Source of the DNA: Pinus tabuliformis
Lineage: Eukaryota > Streptophyta > Pinopsida > Pinales > Pinaceae
DNA: 64,000 bases
Direction: 5' to 3'
Assembly (NCBI GenBank): GCA_031772625.1
Contig: CM062813.1
Span: 765,638,720-765,702,719 of the forward strand
The notes below the pieces were generated by a model. The model searched no databases, had not been told where the DNA came from, and saw nothing but the letters and a program-made list of their open reading frames with translations. How positions within the stretch are numbered: position 1 is the stretch's first letter; every line of letters starts with the position of its first letter. A program made the position numbers and the translations under genes. This document shows positions 11,734 through 23,252 of the stretch, piece after piece.

Positions 11734-12463
11734 GGAAGAGATCAGGATGAAAAGCTAGGTCGTATTGTGCAGCATTTCTCCCACTCTTCAAAAAAACATT
11801 CCCAAAAAAGTGTAAATATTAGACAGTGTCCACCAAAGAATAAATTTGAATGTGAAAGAATCTCACATAATAAAATATAGATTTACCTTTGATACAAATT
11901 CAAAGAAATTTGAACACAATGAGCAATTGATAGTTCAAGGAACTTAGTAGTTCGGTTAATTGTGGAAATTCTCATTAAAACTCTTCCATACTGAAATAAA
12001 CATAGTGGGAACAAAGTTTGAAATGTAACCAGTTCTCAGATTGTCTCAAGGGAAACAAATGAATTGAAAACATTTTCGGAATAGAATTTGTATCACCGTG
12101 AAACCCTAAGAGTTATCACAACTATTGATTTAGAGAGATTGTTTTACCATCGTCGATGTGGTAGGTCAAAAGGACCTTTCATGGAACCATAGTAGGATAA
12201 CATATGTACACATGGAAAACTCTAGAAGGTGTTCCATACACAACGTTATGTAAATCACAATAAAAATTGATGCCAAATAACTATGTTTTCAATATATATA
12301 TAATATGTGTATTCATATAACGAACTCGAACTATACAAATGTATAAAGGTTGGATGTTACGTTTTAAAAATAAGTGATATGTATATAATTATATTCGTTG
12401 GTTAAAGAACATTAAGTCAATATATGTATATTTGTGTATTGAAACCTCTTGGGAGGTTAAAAC
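11734..12463. other. LINE upstream region and AT-rich spacer
   Basis: The first 50-100 bp upstream of the ATG may be LINE 5' leader, but no defined end or target duplication was found. The rest is AT-rich with no recognisable gene. Confidence 0.4.
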
Positions 12464-12573
12464 AATAATTTTTGTAATTGAAATTGGAAGTGTTTTCACA
12501 CACACACACACACAATAATTTTTGTAATTGAAATTGCAAGTGTTTTCACACACACATACACACACACACACAT
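12464..12573. repeat. 50-bp tandem duplication, each copy ending in a (CA)n tract
   Basis: The block starting AATAATTTTTGTAATTGAAA at 12464 recurs at 12514 with one difference (GGAAG versus GCAAG). Each copy ends in a CA run, so the microsatellite was duplicated with its flank. It creates Cys/Val-alternating spurious ORFs. Confidence 0.85.
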
Positions 12574-12692
12574 GAGTATAATGAAGTATAAAGACATAAA
12601 TTGAATGTATTGATGGATAAAAAACCATATATTTTGTTAATGGGAGATGGGGGAATTTAATTTTAAAAGAGAATTTTGTATTCTTAAGGAAG

Positions 12693-12810
12693 GGAATTTG
12701 AAGAAAGTAACAACAAAGTAATGGAAAGGTTTCTAATATTGATTCAAAAATGGAATTTGAAGGAAGTAACAACAAAGTAATGGAAATGTTTCTAATATTG
12801 ATTCAGAAAC
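12693..12810. repeat. 59-bp imperfect tandem duplication
   Basis: The block beginning GGAATTTGAAGAAAGTAACA at 12693 recurs at 12752 with about four differences. Confidence 0.8.
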
Positions 12811-12840
12811 ATGAAAGAAAATGATTACAAAGAGAAGGGT

Positions 12841-12865
12841 ATATATATATATATATATATATATA
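12841..12865. repeat. (TA)n microsatellite
   Basis: About 12 TA units. They end exactly where the long direct repeat at 12866 begins. Confidence 0.95.
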
Positions 12866-13024
12866 ATTATTCTTTAAAAAAATATGTTGAATTGAGGTAG
12901 ATTACAAGCTTACATTTCGAGAGTTATAAACTTGGAATTTACTTCCTTGATTTGCATTTTAGTTTCATCTAGTTGTCGTTGAAGTTTGGCTCATCCTTTT
13001 CCAACAATAATTTACCAACCATGG
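12866..13024. repeat. Left copy of a ~160-bp direct repeat flanking element C
   Basis: This block, from ATTATTCTT to ACCAACCATGG, is repeated at 19336-19503 with roughly 10 substitutions and a 7-bp gap. The LTR of element C starts at the very next base. On the reverse strand the right copy reads as a clean short C-terminal peptide (MVGKLLLEKDE... to FLTLEM-stop). In this left copy the 7-bp gap breaks that frame, so the left copy is the damaged one. Confidence 0.85.
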
Positions 13025-13950
13025 TGTTGGCTTGTTGGGGCTTGACCCAAGTTCAGAGTTAATTAGCCAAACAAATCCCTGTACTACTGGCTCTTTCAGC
13101 AACAGTCCGCGGAGTGTGGATTGAGGTCTCACCCAAAGTAGTATGGGGGGGTGCTGGAACTAGGTTTCTGCACCCTTGAGATGTCTGAGGGGTTGATTTG
13201 GTCCAACTGAGAGTCTCGTCGTGCAGGTTACTTCGCGCACTAATATATTCACCTTTGCGCAGCCTTAACCAAGGGTTGTGGGGCTTCATGCTGCTGGAGC
13301 AGAAATTTTCACTATTTCCCTAAGTCACACCCGAGATATTTACCTATCTTATTATCACAATTAGTTATCGTTGTGTAAATAGATGCCTTATATTATACTT
13401 ACTTATTCAACACATTCATATGAGTTCATGTAGTGAATAAATAGTAAACTTGCAATTCATACCCAATAATACATAAAACCGGAAAAGGTACATAGAAATA
13501 TGGTAAAACTTCTCTTTATTAATTCTTCCCATCGTTATAGACTCGACCTGCCTTGCACACTCAGCTGTAGGGGTCCGCACACTCAACTGCGGACTACTAG
13601 GCCTTTGTACACCCAGCTCCAGAGCCTTCTCCTACTCTACGACCCAAAGACATGACTTACACTTTGACTCAATGCTTCATCAATTCCTTAGAATCATCAT
13701 GCTTCCTTGTCTTTTCTACACTTAGAGCCTCACTCTATTTATACAATCCCATGGTCCGCGAACCATTGGTATATCTTTCAAACCGACCTTACATTACAAA
13801 AACAAGGGCGAACAACCCTATGACTCTATTATGACTTCACACTCCGCGCCCACAATTCGCGTTGTCTCTACAATGGACTTAGTCAAAACTTGGGCTTTAA
13901 GCCCCAAAACATACCTTGGGGGGATTCCACGCCCAACAGGCCCCCAACAC
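13025..13950 (-). repeat. 3' LTR of gypsy element C
   Basis: On the reverse strand the LTR starts TGTTGGGGGCC (forward 13950) and ends GCCAACA (forward 13025). Reverse-strand TATAAATA (forward about 13735-13742) and AATAAA (forward 13513-13518) lie in the right order for U3-R-U5. Its left edge coincides exactly with the end of the flanking direct repeat. No clear polypurine tract is visible to its right, so the 13950 edge is less sure. No second LTR exists, because the element's 5' part is missing. Confidence 0.6.
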
Positions 13951-14252
13951 AAACATCATGACTCATCCTCGATTCACTTTGTTGGTGCGGAGATCTTTGC
14001 GCGGAGACTCTCCAACTCTACTCGAACGGCTGCAAGGTCGGCAACGCACTAAGCGCTACCCGCTGGATCTCCTGTACACGTTGTTACGAGACCGCGATGT
14101 CGGTATTGCTTCCGTGGATCTTTCCTGCATCCCCTGCATTTGTGTGAGCTTGCCTTCAATTGTGGCTGTAATGACAAAGGCCTTGTCAATCCAAGGCTAA
14201 ACGCATGCCTTCAAAACTGCTTCTCTATGTCGTGTTGCATCCACTTGCTCTT

Positions 14253-17140
14253 TTAGCGCTTTGGCCTGCTACATTCGTGCAAGCCTCTGAGTGAGGGACA
14301 CCATTTATGCGGTCCTTTGACGTTGTCATACTGCTGCTGGAGCTCACGTACCTTTGTCTCTAAGCGCTGGATGTTAGGGTCCTCCTGCATATTGGTGAGG
14401 ACCTCGAATGACTCTTCCAACATCCTGGTGCAGTCCCTTACTGCACTGTTGATCTCTTCCATCCCCAATGTAATAACGTTGGCACACTGTTCTCTTACTT
14501 TTGGAGGGGTGGACAGGCTACGCCTTCAACCATAGCTCTGTTATCTGAAGGTTTAGCTCTAGCTGAACCTTGGACATTTCTTCTCGCGCCTCACGCACCC
14601 CTACTGCTAATCTTTCGATGCGCGCCTCTGCTGGTGCTTCTGTTGGGATGGCCAGCTCAGGAACCATCGGGCAGGCTTCTTCCAGTACCTGTACCATCTG
14701 CCTATTCTGTGACACAACCTCATCACGCTGCAAGCTCAACTGCTCCATGTTAATGTTCTGCTTGCTCAACACCTGCAATGCGTAGCTCTCCCTAGCCCGT
14801 AGTTCTGCAGTAATCCCATCCTATAGAACATAGAGCGTCTCCCGCAGGAGCGCAACCATGTTGATCCCGAGGCCTTTCAAGGTACTGACCGTAGGCCTGT
14901 CGGCCTCATTTGTTGTAACCAGTGCCCCCTCTGATAGCACTATTGTGTTGGTTGTCCGAGTGCGTAGCATTTCCTCGGCTGCAGTTGTCCCTACTGCGAG
15001 GCTAGTCGAAAGAGTACCAACCTGAGGAGTGTGCACCTGCAACTCCTGAATCTACACTTAGAGGGCCCCCAACACAATCTGATTCTCCTCCGCGAAGTTC
15101 TGGAGGGCCTTTGTGGTGATGTCGCGCACTGTCTCTCCTATATCATGCAGATCACCCTCAGTAAGGGTGATCGGGTCGATCGATAGCTTGGATGCTTTCA
15201 CCTTCTTGCGTAACCCCTTCTGCTCACTTGGATGATGGTGCTTCAATAGTGTTGACGTGGTTTGTGGATCCACGCTGCCCTCTTCTTCCTCTGTTTCCAT
15301 TTCTTTCTCCTGCTCCAGCAGAGGCGACTTCTGGACCTCGTGCGCCTTCTCTGTTTCCTTCTGTGCTACTGCTGTTGAAACATTTTTCTGTTCTGCTGCT
15401 ACCTGTGCAGCGTCCCGTGCCTCGTGTGCTTTTGCTGCTTCTTCTTCTTGCCTTCTCTTTTTTTCCAACTGCGTCATGTGCAGTTTGGCCTCCTCTTTCT
15501 TCTTTTGCACAACAGACTTCTCCATCGCAGCAATGTCTGGGGCATGCCACTCCGGCGGCCATGTCTCCAATACATCGAAAATCACATCATCTATGGCTAT
15601 GAAGGGTAGCTTGCTCCATTTCTTGGCTAGGTCCTTGCACGCTCTGAGATATATCTGGTGGAAGTCTGCTTTAAATTCTGCAAAACTTTGCAGGCTGTTG
15701 TAGACAGTGGGCGATAACCGCGTCTTGCGGTTAATCCCCATTCTGATGTTCATCTCCATGAACACCAAGAATATCTTACTATCGCGGATCCAGTTCACAT
15801 CCTTAGTGGTCCATAGCAAAGCGTACTTTGCAGCCTCCGACATATCCCTTGCAATTGTGGGGAACTCGCTGTCCTCCGACAATTCCCCCGCCACCAGCAC
15901 TATGGACAGCAAAAGCCATGCATAGTGGAACATTTTTCCCTGTTCCTGTGCCTCGCGGCAATTTTCTAGGAACTCCTTACACAAGAACTCAAACCAGTTA
16001 AATTGGACCCCCCCCGCGCACTGCTCGGCAAGTGCAATCACCATGCGGGCACCTCGTCTGCGCGGCACTTCCGCATGAGCTTACCTGCCAGTATTTGGGT
16101 CACAACTTTAACTGCTTTGTTGTTGATGTTGGATATGGTGTAGCCCCTTTTCTTCTTTTCCAGCTTGTATTTCTTTTTCATGGCCTCCGCGATGGCCAAA
16201 TCACTGCTCTTCCCTTCCGAAATATCTGCGGGGTCCTCTCCTTTACATGGGAGCTGGGTAATGCGATGGATTAAGTGGTTCGTGATGGGGATGGGCTCCT
16301 CCAGCCACAAACACCCACCATGCACCAGGCAGAGCAGCTGCCTGATGACGAAGATCGTCACTGGGGCGCGGTGGAAATGCGGCACCCAGAGCAAGTTTAA
16401 TAACCCTACCTTTTCCACTCTGTGTAACCACTTTTGTGGCTCCAATTCTATAACCCTTGCCACGATGTTCTGCTTGGGCTTCATGAGCTGCGCGGTATCT
16501 CGGTGAGGGAATTTCTCGTTGTTAGTGAGATCCCAATATTCAAACTTCAAGTTTTGCACCTGTCCCAGGTGCGTGCCCTCAAAGATGATGCATCCGAGAG
16601 GAGCGGAGTCTAGAGAGAGCTCTTGCTCCCATCGTGGTCCTTGGGCACTTTTGCCTTCCCCTTCCGCGGGGGGATATACGCGGGAAACTTTGTTGGAGGG
16701 TGCGCAGGCTCGATTTCTTCCTCCATGCCCTCATCCTCGTCTTGTTCAATTATGAGGTCTTCCAGGTCTTCTTCCTCCTCGTTGGTTTCCAAATTAACTG
16801 CTTTCCCCTTTTCCTCCATCATTAATCTAGTGCGCAATGAGTTTCGAGGGGACACACACACCAGATTCATTAGTTGTTTGTCTTTCTTTGGCCTCGGCGT
16901 GCGCGGTGATTTAGGGATTTCTGCCACAATCCCAACGCCTTCAGGGGCATCTTCCACAGTTAGGACCCGCGCAACCTCTTCGGCGATCATCTCTACAAGT
17001 TCCCTGGCTTCCTCAGATGCTCCCATCTTGCTCGTCCATAAATCTCTCAGTTGCTCAATCAGGGTCTCAATCAACGCTCTGCACAGGGCAAACAGGGCTC
17101 GACTTAGAATACGCGAGGCATACGATAGCTCAATTTGCAA
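14253..17140 (-). pseudogene. Extra ORF downstream of pol in element C (about 960 codons, broken)
   Basis: Same strand as pol and starting about 380 bp after the integrase stop. Four parts are readable. The first is 17140-16610, helical and then acidic (runs of E and D). The second, 16559-16038, holds a globular region (LHRVEKVGLLNLLWV, HRITQLPCKGEDPAD, NNKAVKVVTQILAGKLMRKC). The third, 16068-15058, continues the globular part (IALAEQCAGGVQFNWFEFLC) and passes into a long K/E/A-rich coiled coil. The fourth, 15042-14253, is Thr/Glu-rich with more coiled coil, after stops near 15058 and 14818. Frames change near 16590, 16050 and 14500. The position is that of env-like ORFs in Athila elements, but I see no signal peptide and only one weak hydrophobic stretch (YAWLLLSIVLVAG). 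The globular part resembles plant transposon-associated mobile-domain proteins by memory only. Function unknown. Confidence 0.6.
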
Positions 17141-17516
17141 ATGACCAAGTGTTGTTTTCTAGGTAGCCCTTTGTAATTTATAGCGCCTTTTGAATTTGAA
17201 TTCGACCGTTCCCCCCAAATCCGGTCCATTAATGCTCCCTTGGCGGTAGATTTTCCCAAATCTTACCCATAAAGCACGTCTTAAATGCCTACCGCCTGCT
17301 CCATTTGATCTCATGTCAAGCATCACATTGTGAATAGTGACTACAACGGTCACTTTCCAGCCAACTCGCGTGGCAGCGCAACCCCCCTTACACGGTCGTG
17401 AACCTTGTGACACTTTGCTCCTGCGCGCAGCTCCAACATCACGCAGCTCCTGGGCAAAGTAGTTTATAGTCCCGCGCCTCCTTTCAACTATCTGGAGCGC
17501 TAATATTGTGCTTATG
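17141..17516. other. Spacer between integrase and the extra ORF of element C
   Basis: No motif recognised. A short reverse ORF (17159-17413) has no family signature. An ATG-proximal promoter or splice acceptor for the downstream ORF would be expected here, but none can be shown by eye. Confidence 0.4.
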
Positions 17517-18767
17517 TTATCTAGTCACATAGACGGGCCACCCGTGTATGCCTAGGAAAGGTTCTCCATTTAACTTTACCAGCTGCACCGTGCCTCTGTT
17601 TGTGACCTCCTTAACAACATACAGTCCCAGCCAATGCATTCTGAACTTTCCCGGGAATTTATCAAATTTTTTTTCATACAGTAATACTAAATCATTTACC
17701 TTGAAGGTGCACAACTTAATACGACGATCATGCCAGGCATTTTCACGCTGCTTTTGTACCTGTTGATGGAAGCCAGCCAGGAACCGTTCCTCTTCAAGTT
17801 CTTCCAACTGCGCGAGCCTCTCTTCCAAGGCTCTGTGGTCCATCATACCTATGAGTGCTGCTATGCACAGACTAGGCACAATATACTCCATTGGCATGAC
17901 AACTTCCACACCATAGACCAACCGGAAAGGTGTCTGTCCTGTCAGTTTCTTGCACATTGTCCTATAAGCCCATAGTACTATAGGTATGCGCAGGTCCCAA
18001 TCACTCCGTTACGCGTTGCATACTTTGGTCAGTGTAGTCTCCAATATTTTGTTAAATGCTTCTACCATCCCATTAGCATGGGGGTGATACGGTGTGCTTT
18101 TATGAAGATACACTTGAAACTCTTCTATCAGCACGTTGATTGTTTCGTTCAGGAAATGTGTACTACGATCGCTCATCAGGATCTTTGGACATCCAAATCA
18201 TGTCAATACATGTTCAAACAGAAACTTCGCAGCCGTGCAATCTTTTACCGGCTGCGCTTCTTCCCAACGAGTTAGGAACTCTGTCACAATGATAATGTAT
18301 CGTGCACCCATCTTTCCCTGAGGTTTGATAGGGCCTACAAAGTTGATCGTCCACTTTTTGAAGGGTTGCAACGTCATTTGCAGATTCAAAGGCATCTCAT
18401 CCCTCCATGATGGCTTACCTGTTCTTTGACATACATCACAGGCCTTGCAGTGTGCTTTTGAATCCTGATGAAGGGTTGGCCACCACAACCCTGCGTGGAG
18501 GATCTTCTGTGCAGTTGCTCGCCCTGCATAGTGTCCTCCTGCAGCGCCCCCATGCGCGTCCGCGAGGATATGACTTCGTTCAAATTTAGGTACATACCTT
18601 CGTAGTATCTCATCATTGCCCATCTTATATAGGTGCCCTGCGATGACAGAAAAATCTACCGCGTGCACCACTAGTTCCTTCTTCTGCTGGACGGAGTACT
18701 CTTTCGGCGCAGTTCCAGTCGTGAGAAAGTGGATTATGTCTTCGAAGTGTCCATCCGCTATGTGCAC
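17517..18767 (-). pseudogene. Gypsy integrase of element C
   Basis: Integrase joins the cDNA to host DNA. The zinc-binding region is visible (HGGAAGGH then CKACDVC). In the core the first catalytic Asp is replaced: WTINFVGPI (codon 18342-18344) where WxxDFVGPI is usual. The second (MSDRSTHFLN) and third (ANGMVEAFNK) acidic residues are present. After a stop (likely CGA to TGA near 18197) and another near 18010, the C-terminal part runs to 17517. It includes [14 protein letters not shown], a charged helix and [21 protein letters not shown]. RNase H lies upstream and the extra ORF downstream. Loss of the first Asp together with the stops makes it inactive. Confidence 0.8.
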
Positions 18768-18888
18768 AGCAAAGAGCTATGCGTCAGGTAATCCTTCCTC
18801 CAAATTAGTAGGTTCCTCTCCCATCTCAATTTGCGACAAGTGATCCGGTCCCGCGTTCAAGCACCCAGGCTTCACAACGACCTCAAAA

Positions 18889-19317
18889 TCATATTCTTGG
18901 AACAATAAGAGCCACCTGCATATTTTCCCCCCTCAACACAGGCTTATTGACCAAGTATTTCAGTGCAGAGTGATCTGTATACATCTTGAAGTGTCCCCCT
19001 AGAAAATAGTGCCGATATTTTTGGAGCGCATACACCATAGCCAATTCCTCACGTTCAGTTGTGGAATAGTTATTTTTTGCTTTAGACAATCTACAACTTG
19101 CGAACGCGATAGGGTGATCCAAGCCCTCTCCACCCTCCTGTGTTAGTACCACTCCCAACACTATACACGATGCGTCAACGTGGACATGAAACTCCTTGTC
19201 CCATTTCAAGAAGACCAAGATCGGCACAGAGGCCAATTTTTCTTTTAGTACATTCAAGCTCTTCATGCAGTCATCATTCCAGCAGAACGTGACATATTTT
19301 TTCAACAGCTTCTCCAT
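18889..19317 (-). pseudogene. Gypsy RNase H fragment of element C
   Basis: This domain degrades the RNA of the RNA/DNA hybrid during reverse transcription. Visible motifs are FHVHVDASCIVLGVVLTQ (first Asp), PIAFASCRLSKAKNNYSTTE (Glu region) and HFKMYTDHSALKYLVNKP (Asp). The upstream part (CWNDDCMKSLNVLKEKLASV) is the RT-RNase H connection. The frame starts at a truncation about 19320, so RT itself is missing, and it stops at 18889 before integrase. The family call is confident. Confidence 0.85.
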
Positions 19318-19335
19318 ATGAGTTCAAAAAAAAAA

Positions 19336-19503
19336 ATTATTCTTAAAAAAAAAATATGTTGAATCAAGGTAGATTACAAGCTTACATTTCGAGAGTTAAA
19401 AACTTGGAATTTACTTCCTTGATTTTCATTTTAATTTCATCTAGTTGTAGTTGAAGTTCGTGATGTGTCTCATCCTTTTCCAACAATAATTTACCAACCA
19501 TGG
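19336..19503. repeat. Right copy of the ~160-bp direct repeat flanking element C
   Basis: Partner of 12866-13024, preceded by an A run. On the reverse strand it encodes the end of an open frame (MVGKLLLEKDETHHELQLQL and so on, stop near 19386) that looks like a coiled coil. It continues without a break into 19504 onward, so this is likely the original host-side copy. Confidence 0.8.
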
Positions 19504-20340
19504 TTTTGGTGTACTAGGACAAGTTCCTTATTTCCAAGTATTTGATTCTCTTGCAGTTCGCTTCCAATACCTGCGATATAGCTACCCATTTCCTCATCAT
19601 TTTTGTGGTCATGGGTAAATATGCATTCAATTTTGATTTCCTCCTCTACTGCTATGATTATGGCTCGTACAGTGGGAGGGGAGGTTTGCTCCCAAGAGAT
19701 GTTCATGGCCTCTTGAGCCCCTTGTTAAGCTCTAGAGCTGGATCCTCTACTTGTTCCATGATGGCCCCCTTCTTCCTTGATGACCTCATAGCATGGAATG
19801 CATCTTTGAGTCTATAATTCACTGAGTAATAGGCTCTGAGAGATATGTTCATAGACCAAGAAACATCAAGTTGCTTAGGTCCTTTTTAAAGGTGTTGCTT
19901 GGGCTCTCAATTGCGGCATAAGTTGTTTGTAAGCTTGACGAGTTCAACATAGAGGAGAAGGAGGTCCACGAGCTTATAACTAGTAAGAGCAAACCCACCA
20001 CTTGAATTTCAAAAAAACATAGATTAAGTTGCGCCTGTTTTAAGGCATTGGGTGAGATCTGCCAAGGAGGATAATGCTTGGACATTGCAATTGAAACCCC
20101 AATCCTTTCCTTGTTTGAAGCTATCTTTTTGTGGATGTTGAACATAAACAACATTATCACTTTGTCCTTTGTTGCTTGACAAAGCCAATTTCCTTTCACC
20201 TACAACCATGAATGCTTTGTACCTATGCTTTCATCACCAAATGCTTGCATGCAGTGGAGGAATTGTGGATGTGTAAATTGTCCCTTTGGGCTGCTCAATG
20301 GATGAGTGCTCTTGGTTCATGGCCTCTTATCTCTACTCCG
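19504..20340 (-). pseudogene. Unrecognised reverse-strand coding remnant
   Basis: Fragments in several reverse frames (20209-20024, 20199-19849 and 19706-19491) have plausible protein-like composition. Examples are VGERKLALSSNKGQSDNVVY, and VRAIIIAVEEEIKIECIF followed by an acidic D/E/N-rich part. They lead into the short coiled-coil tail at 19490-19386. I recognise no domain. It may be the gene or transposon into which element C inserted. Frames are interrupted, so it is called a pseudogene with low confidence. Confidence 0.3.
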
Positions 20341-20975
20341 AGTGTGGTAGCATTCCAATCCTTAATCTACCATTAAGGAAACTTAATCAAAGTCATTAAC
20401 TCTAAAATGATATTCCATTTTTTATTTTTTTTACATAGTTTAGACTTTTTCTAACTCATCATCGAACTCTATAATTTCACCAAGAGGCGTTGGAGATTTA
20501 AAAATAATAAAATAATACTTACAATAACATATTTTTAAAATGGTAATAACAAAAAAAATCAATGTTGGCCATAAATAAAATACTTCAATTTCCCCCTTGT
20601 TTTTACATCCACTTTATATAGCGATAAATTAATTGAAAGAAAACAAATTTAGCATGTCTCCCCCCTAGCACATAGCACAACCACCCCCCATGAGGTTTGA
20701 TCCTAGTTGTCTTGCTAATGAGGTCCATCCTCAACCAGTTGTGCTAGTGAGACTTACAAATAATTTACTTTTTAATATTAAAAATATATGTAATTATCTT
20801 ACTACTTAATATGGAGTTTATAAATTCCATGTAAAAAAATTGTGCCTAGAGATGCTCTACAACCCAGTATGGGATAGATGTCAAGCGTAGATGTTTAATA
20901 TTTAACATTTAACAAATTTAATATAATGTCAATTTTGGCCCTAATTAAAAATCAATATAGCAGAGCCAGCATACT
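20341..20975. other. AT-rich spacer
   Basis: No gene seen. A stretch near 20555-20595 (CCATAAATAAAATACTTCAA) resembles 24428-24460, so both may be edges of the same unknown repeat. Confidence 0.35.
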
Positions 20976-20981
20976 TTCTTC

Positions 20982-21974
20982 TTTGAAGACAACATTCTTG
21001 AAGAAGTAAATGAGTACAAGTACCTTGGGATTGATTTCAACAACAAACTCAATTGGGAGGACTGCAGAAGAAGAGAATTTTAGGAGGGTGGAAAGCATTA
21101 TATACTCTTCAAAATAAATGTAGAGAGGCAGAGTTATGGGATTGAAAAATGATTAAAGTGCTTTTTAGACTCCTAGTTTGTCTAGTGATTCTATATGGGT
21201 GTGTATTGTGGGCTAACAGCACTCCCATCTCAAAATGGGAAAAAATTGAGAAAATCCAAAAACGCTTGATCATGAGCAAGTCCAAAATAAAAAGTTTAGT
21301 ACCTTATGAGATAATGTTGAGTGAAATAGGAGCAACTCCAATTGAAGCAATTGTTATGGTGCAGCTCATAAGATATCTTAAAAAAATGAGCAAATGAGAG
21401 TAGGTAGATGGCCTAATGTTATCTTCAATGAAGGCATGAGTGAAAGAACGAAAACATGGATGAAACAAAACTACACATGGATGCAAAAATGGAATATCTA
21501 TCTCAATGCCTGTCCCATAAATAACAATGAGCTAAAGGAATTTGTTATGGACAAGTTTTGTAAAAAGGTATGGGGAAAAGAGCTAGCATTTCATGGAGGG
21601 AAAAGGTTCTTATTGCTCAATTAAGGACCAACTCACATTAAATTCGGTGTGAAACAGGATAGTGGAAAATGCCTAAAGAAGCTTGGGAAGAATGAGTGTG
21701 TACATTTTGCATTTCTGGGCTGTGGAATCGGAAAAAAATTTCATTTTGGAATGTGATGAATTCAAAGACAGAAAGTTATGAGAACATGTTAGCATCAGTT
21801 TCTTGGCATTATCTTTTTAGCTAGGGGATTGTTGGAAGGTAAGGTTGGGCCAGCCCATCATCAATTTGAATTGGAAAATTATTGAATTTCAAAAAGCAAA
21901 AAACAAGGAACTAATGGTCTCATAGACTATTTTTGGTCTCGTGGACCTTAAAATATCATTTCATTTCATTTCAT
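20982..21974 (+). pseudogene. LINE reverse-transcriptase C-terminal remnant with (TCATT)n tail
   Basis: The readable segments start VNEYKYLGIDFNNKLNWEDC, the strand region that follows the RT palm, then GGWKALYTLQNKC, LVILYGCVLWANS and IEKIQKRLIMSKSKIKS. Next come TWMKQNYTWMQKWNIYLNAC and a zinc-knuckle-like CTFCISG...ESEKNFILEC (one His appears as Asn). This is the usual C-terminal order of a plant non-LTR retrotransposon. At least four frameshifts or stops are present. The sequence ends in TCATT repeats (21956-21974) rather than poly(A), as in LINE clades with simple-repeat tails. The 5' part is missing, as is normal for 5'-truncated LINE insertions. Confidence 0.7.
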
Positions 21975-22225
21975 ATAATTATTATGTATAAACAAAATAT
22001 AAATTCAACATTGGTTTTAGGGAAAGCTAACCAAGTGGAATTCTGTTTGTGAGAAAGTGTGAAATAATTAATTTAACATTGGTGGACTCTAGATTTTGAA
22101 TATAATATAATATTTTTTATTTTTTAATAAAATTAATTATGTGTAACATTATATAATTTAAACATTTTAACTCATTGAAAATAAAATAAAATTAACCCTA
22201 TAAAAATTAATAATAATAAAAAACA

Positions 22226-23110
22226 AAAATGACCTGTGGTATTGACCTATGGTATTAAGAATCCATGGTATTCATGTGGAATATAACATATTTAAGGGGG
22301 GATCAAACTAGCCTAGATCCATCTTAGTTTGATGTTATATTTAGATACATAATTAGGTGTAGAAAATCATGGTGTTGAATCCATATAGCCTGTAAAGGTA
22401 AAATGTTTTTAATAATAATAAAAAATAAAAATGACTCGTGGTATTGACATATGGTATTAAGAATCCATGGTATTCATGTGGAATATAACATATTTAAGGG
22501 GGGATCAAACTAGCCTAGATCCATCTTAGTTTGATGTTATATTTAGATACATAATTAGGTGTAGAAAATAATGGTGTTGAATCCATATAGCCTATAAAGG
22601 TAAACTGTTTTTATGGATATGTTCGCACACATTCCAACACGTGTAACATTAATGTAAACATTTTGACTCCGCAAAAATAAAATATGGTAGAGATGTGTAA
22701 CTTAATGTAACTTATTATAATGTAAACATTTTAACTCATTGAAAATAAATTTTTATGGATATGTTCGCACACATTCCAACACGTGTAACATTAATGTAAA
22801 CATTTTGACTCCGCAAAAATAAAATATGGTAGAGATGTGTAACTTAATGTAACTTATTATAATGCAAACATTTTAACTCATTGAAAATAAAATAAAAACA
22901 ACCCTATAAAAATTATTAATAATAAAAATAAAAATGACCCATGGTATTGACCTATGGTATTAATAATCCATGCTATTCATGTGGAATATAAGTTATTTAA
23001 GGGGGATATTAAACTAACCTAGATCCATCTTAGTTTGATGTTATATTTATATACATAATTAGGTGTAGAAAATGATGGTGTTGAATCCATATAGCCTGTA
23101 AAGGTAAAAT
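22226..23110. repeat. Three related ~170-200 bp repeat units around 22226, 22432 and 22934
   Basis: A unit containing GGTATTGACCTATGGTATTA, AATCCATGGTATTCATGTGG, CCTAGATCCATCTTAGTTTG and TTGAATCCATATAGCCTGTA appears three times with small changes. Units one and two are about 205 bp apart. The third is separated from them by the 142-bp duplication. No ORF is present. Confidence 0.85.
22609..22892. repeat. 142-bp tandem duplication, near identical
   Basis: 22609-22750 and 22751-22892 each begin TTTTATGGATATGTTCGCAC. I found a single difference (TGTAAAC versus TGCAAAC), so the duplication is recent. Confidence 0.9.
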
Positions 23111-23252
23111 ATTTTTATGGATATGTTCGCACTTGCCATTTGTATAGATATGTTCAGTGGCCTTATGTCTTTTTGTATGTTTTGTTTCTATTGTTGAATG
23201 GGTGAATATATAATGTGTATATATGTGTAGAAGCTTTAGAGCTTCGTGGAAC

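Larger units (their letters stand above)
13025..19335 (-). mobile_element. 5'-truncated Ty3/gypsy element C (Athila/Tat-like) with an extra ORF after pol
   Basis: Reading the reverse strand from right to left, the order is RNase H, integrase, a 370-bp spacer, a ~2.9-kb extra ORF and a single LTR. RNase H before integrase is the Ty3/gypsy order. The integrase tail ([21 protein letters not shown]) and the long extra ORF point to the Athila/Tat side rather than to chromoviruses. Gag, protease, RT and the 5' LTR are absent, cut at about 19322-19335 next to an A run. A ~160-bp direct repeat flanks the whole piece. Base composition is more GC-rich than its surroundings. It is broken by frameshifts and stops. 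Confidence 0.75.

Noticed and set aside
12389-12775. Reverse ORF of 128 codons
   Set aside because: Built from two CA-repeat duplications and AT-rich DNA.
13025-13950. Solo LTR independent of the pol remnant
   Set aside because: Strand, spacing and the continuous extra ORF between it and integrase fit one element better.
15192-15703. Forward ORFs of 136 and 148 codons, Ser/Leu/Cys-rich
   Set aside because: Antisense shadows of the coiled-coil part of the element C extra ORF.
16623-17144. Forward ORF of 173 codons
   Set aside because: Antisense shadow of the acidic N-terminal part of the same extra ORF.
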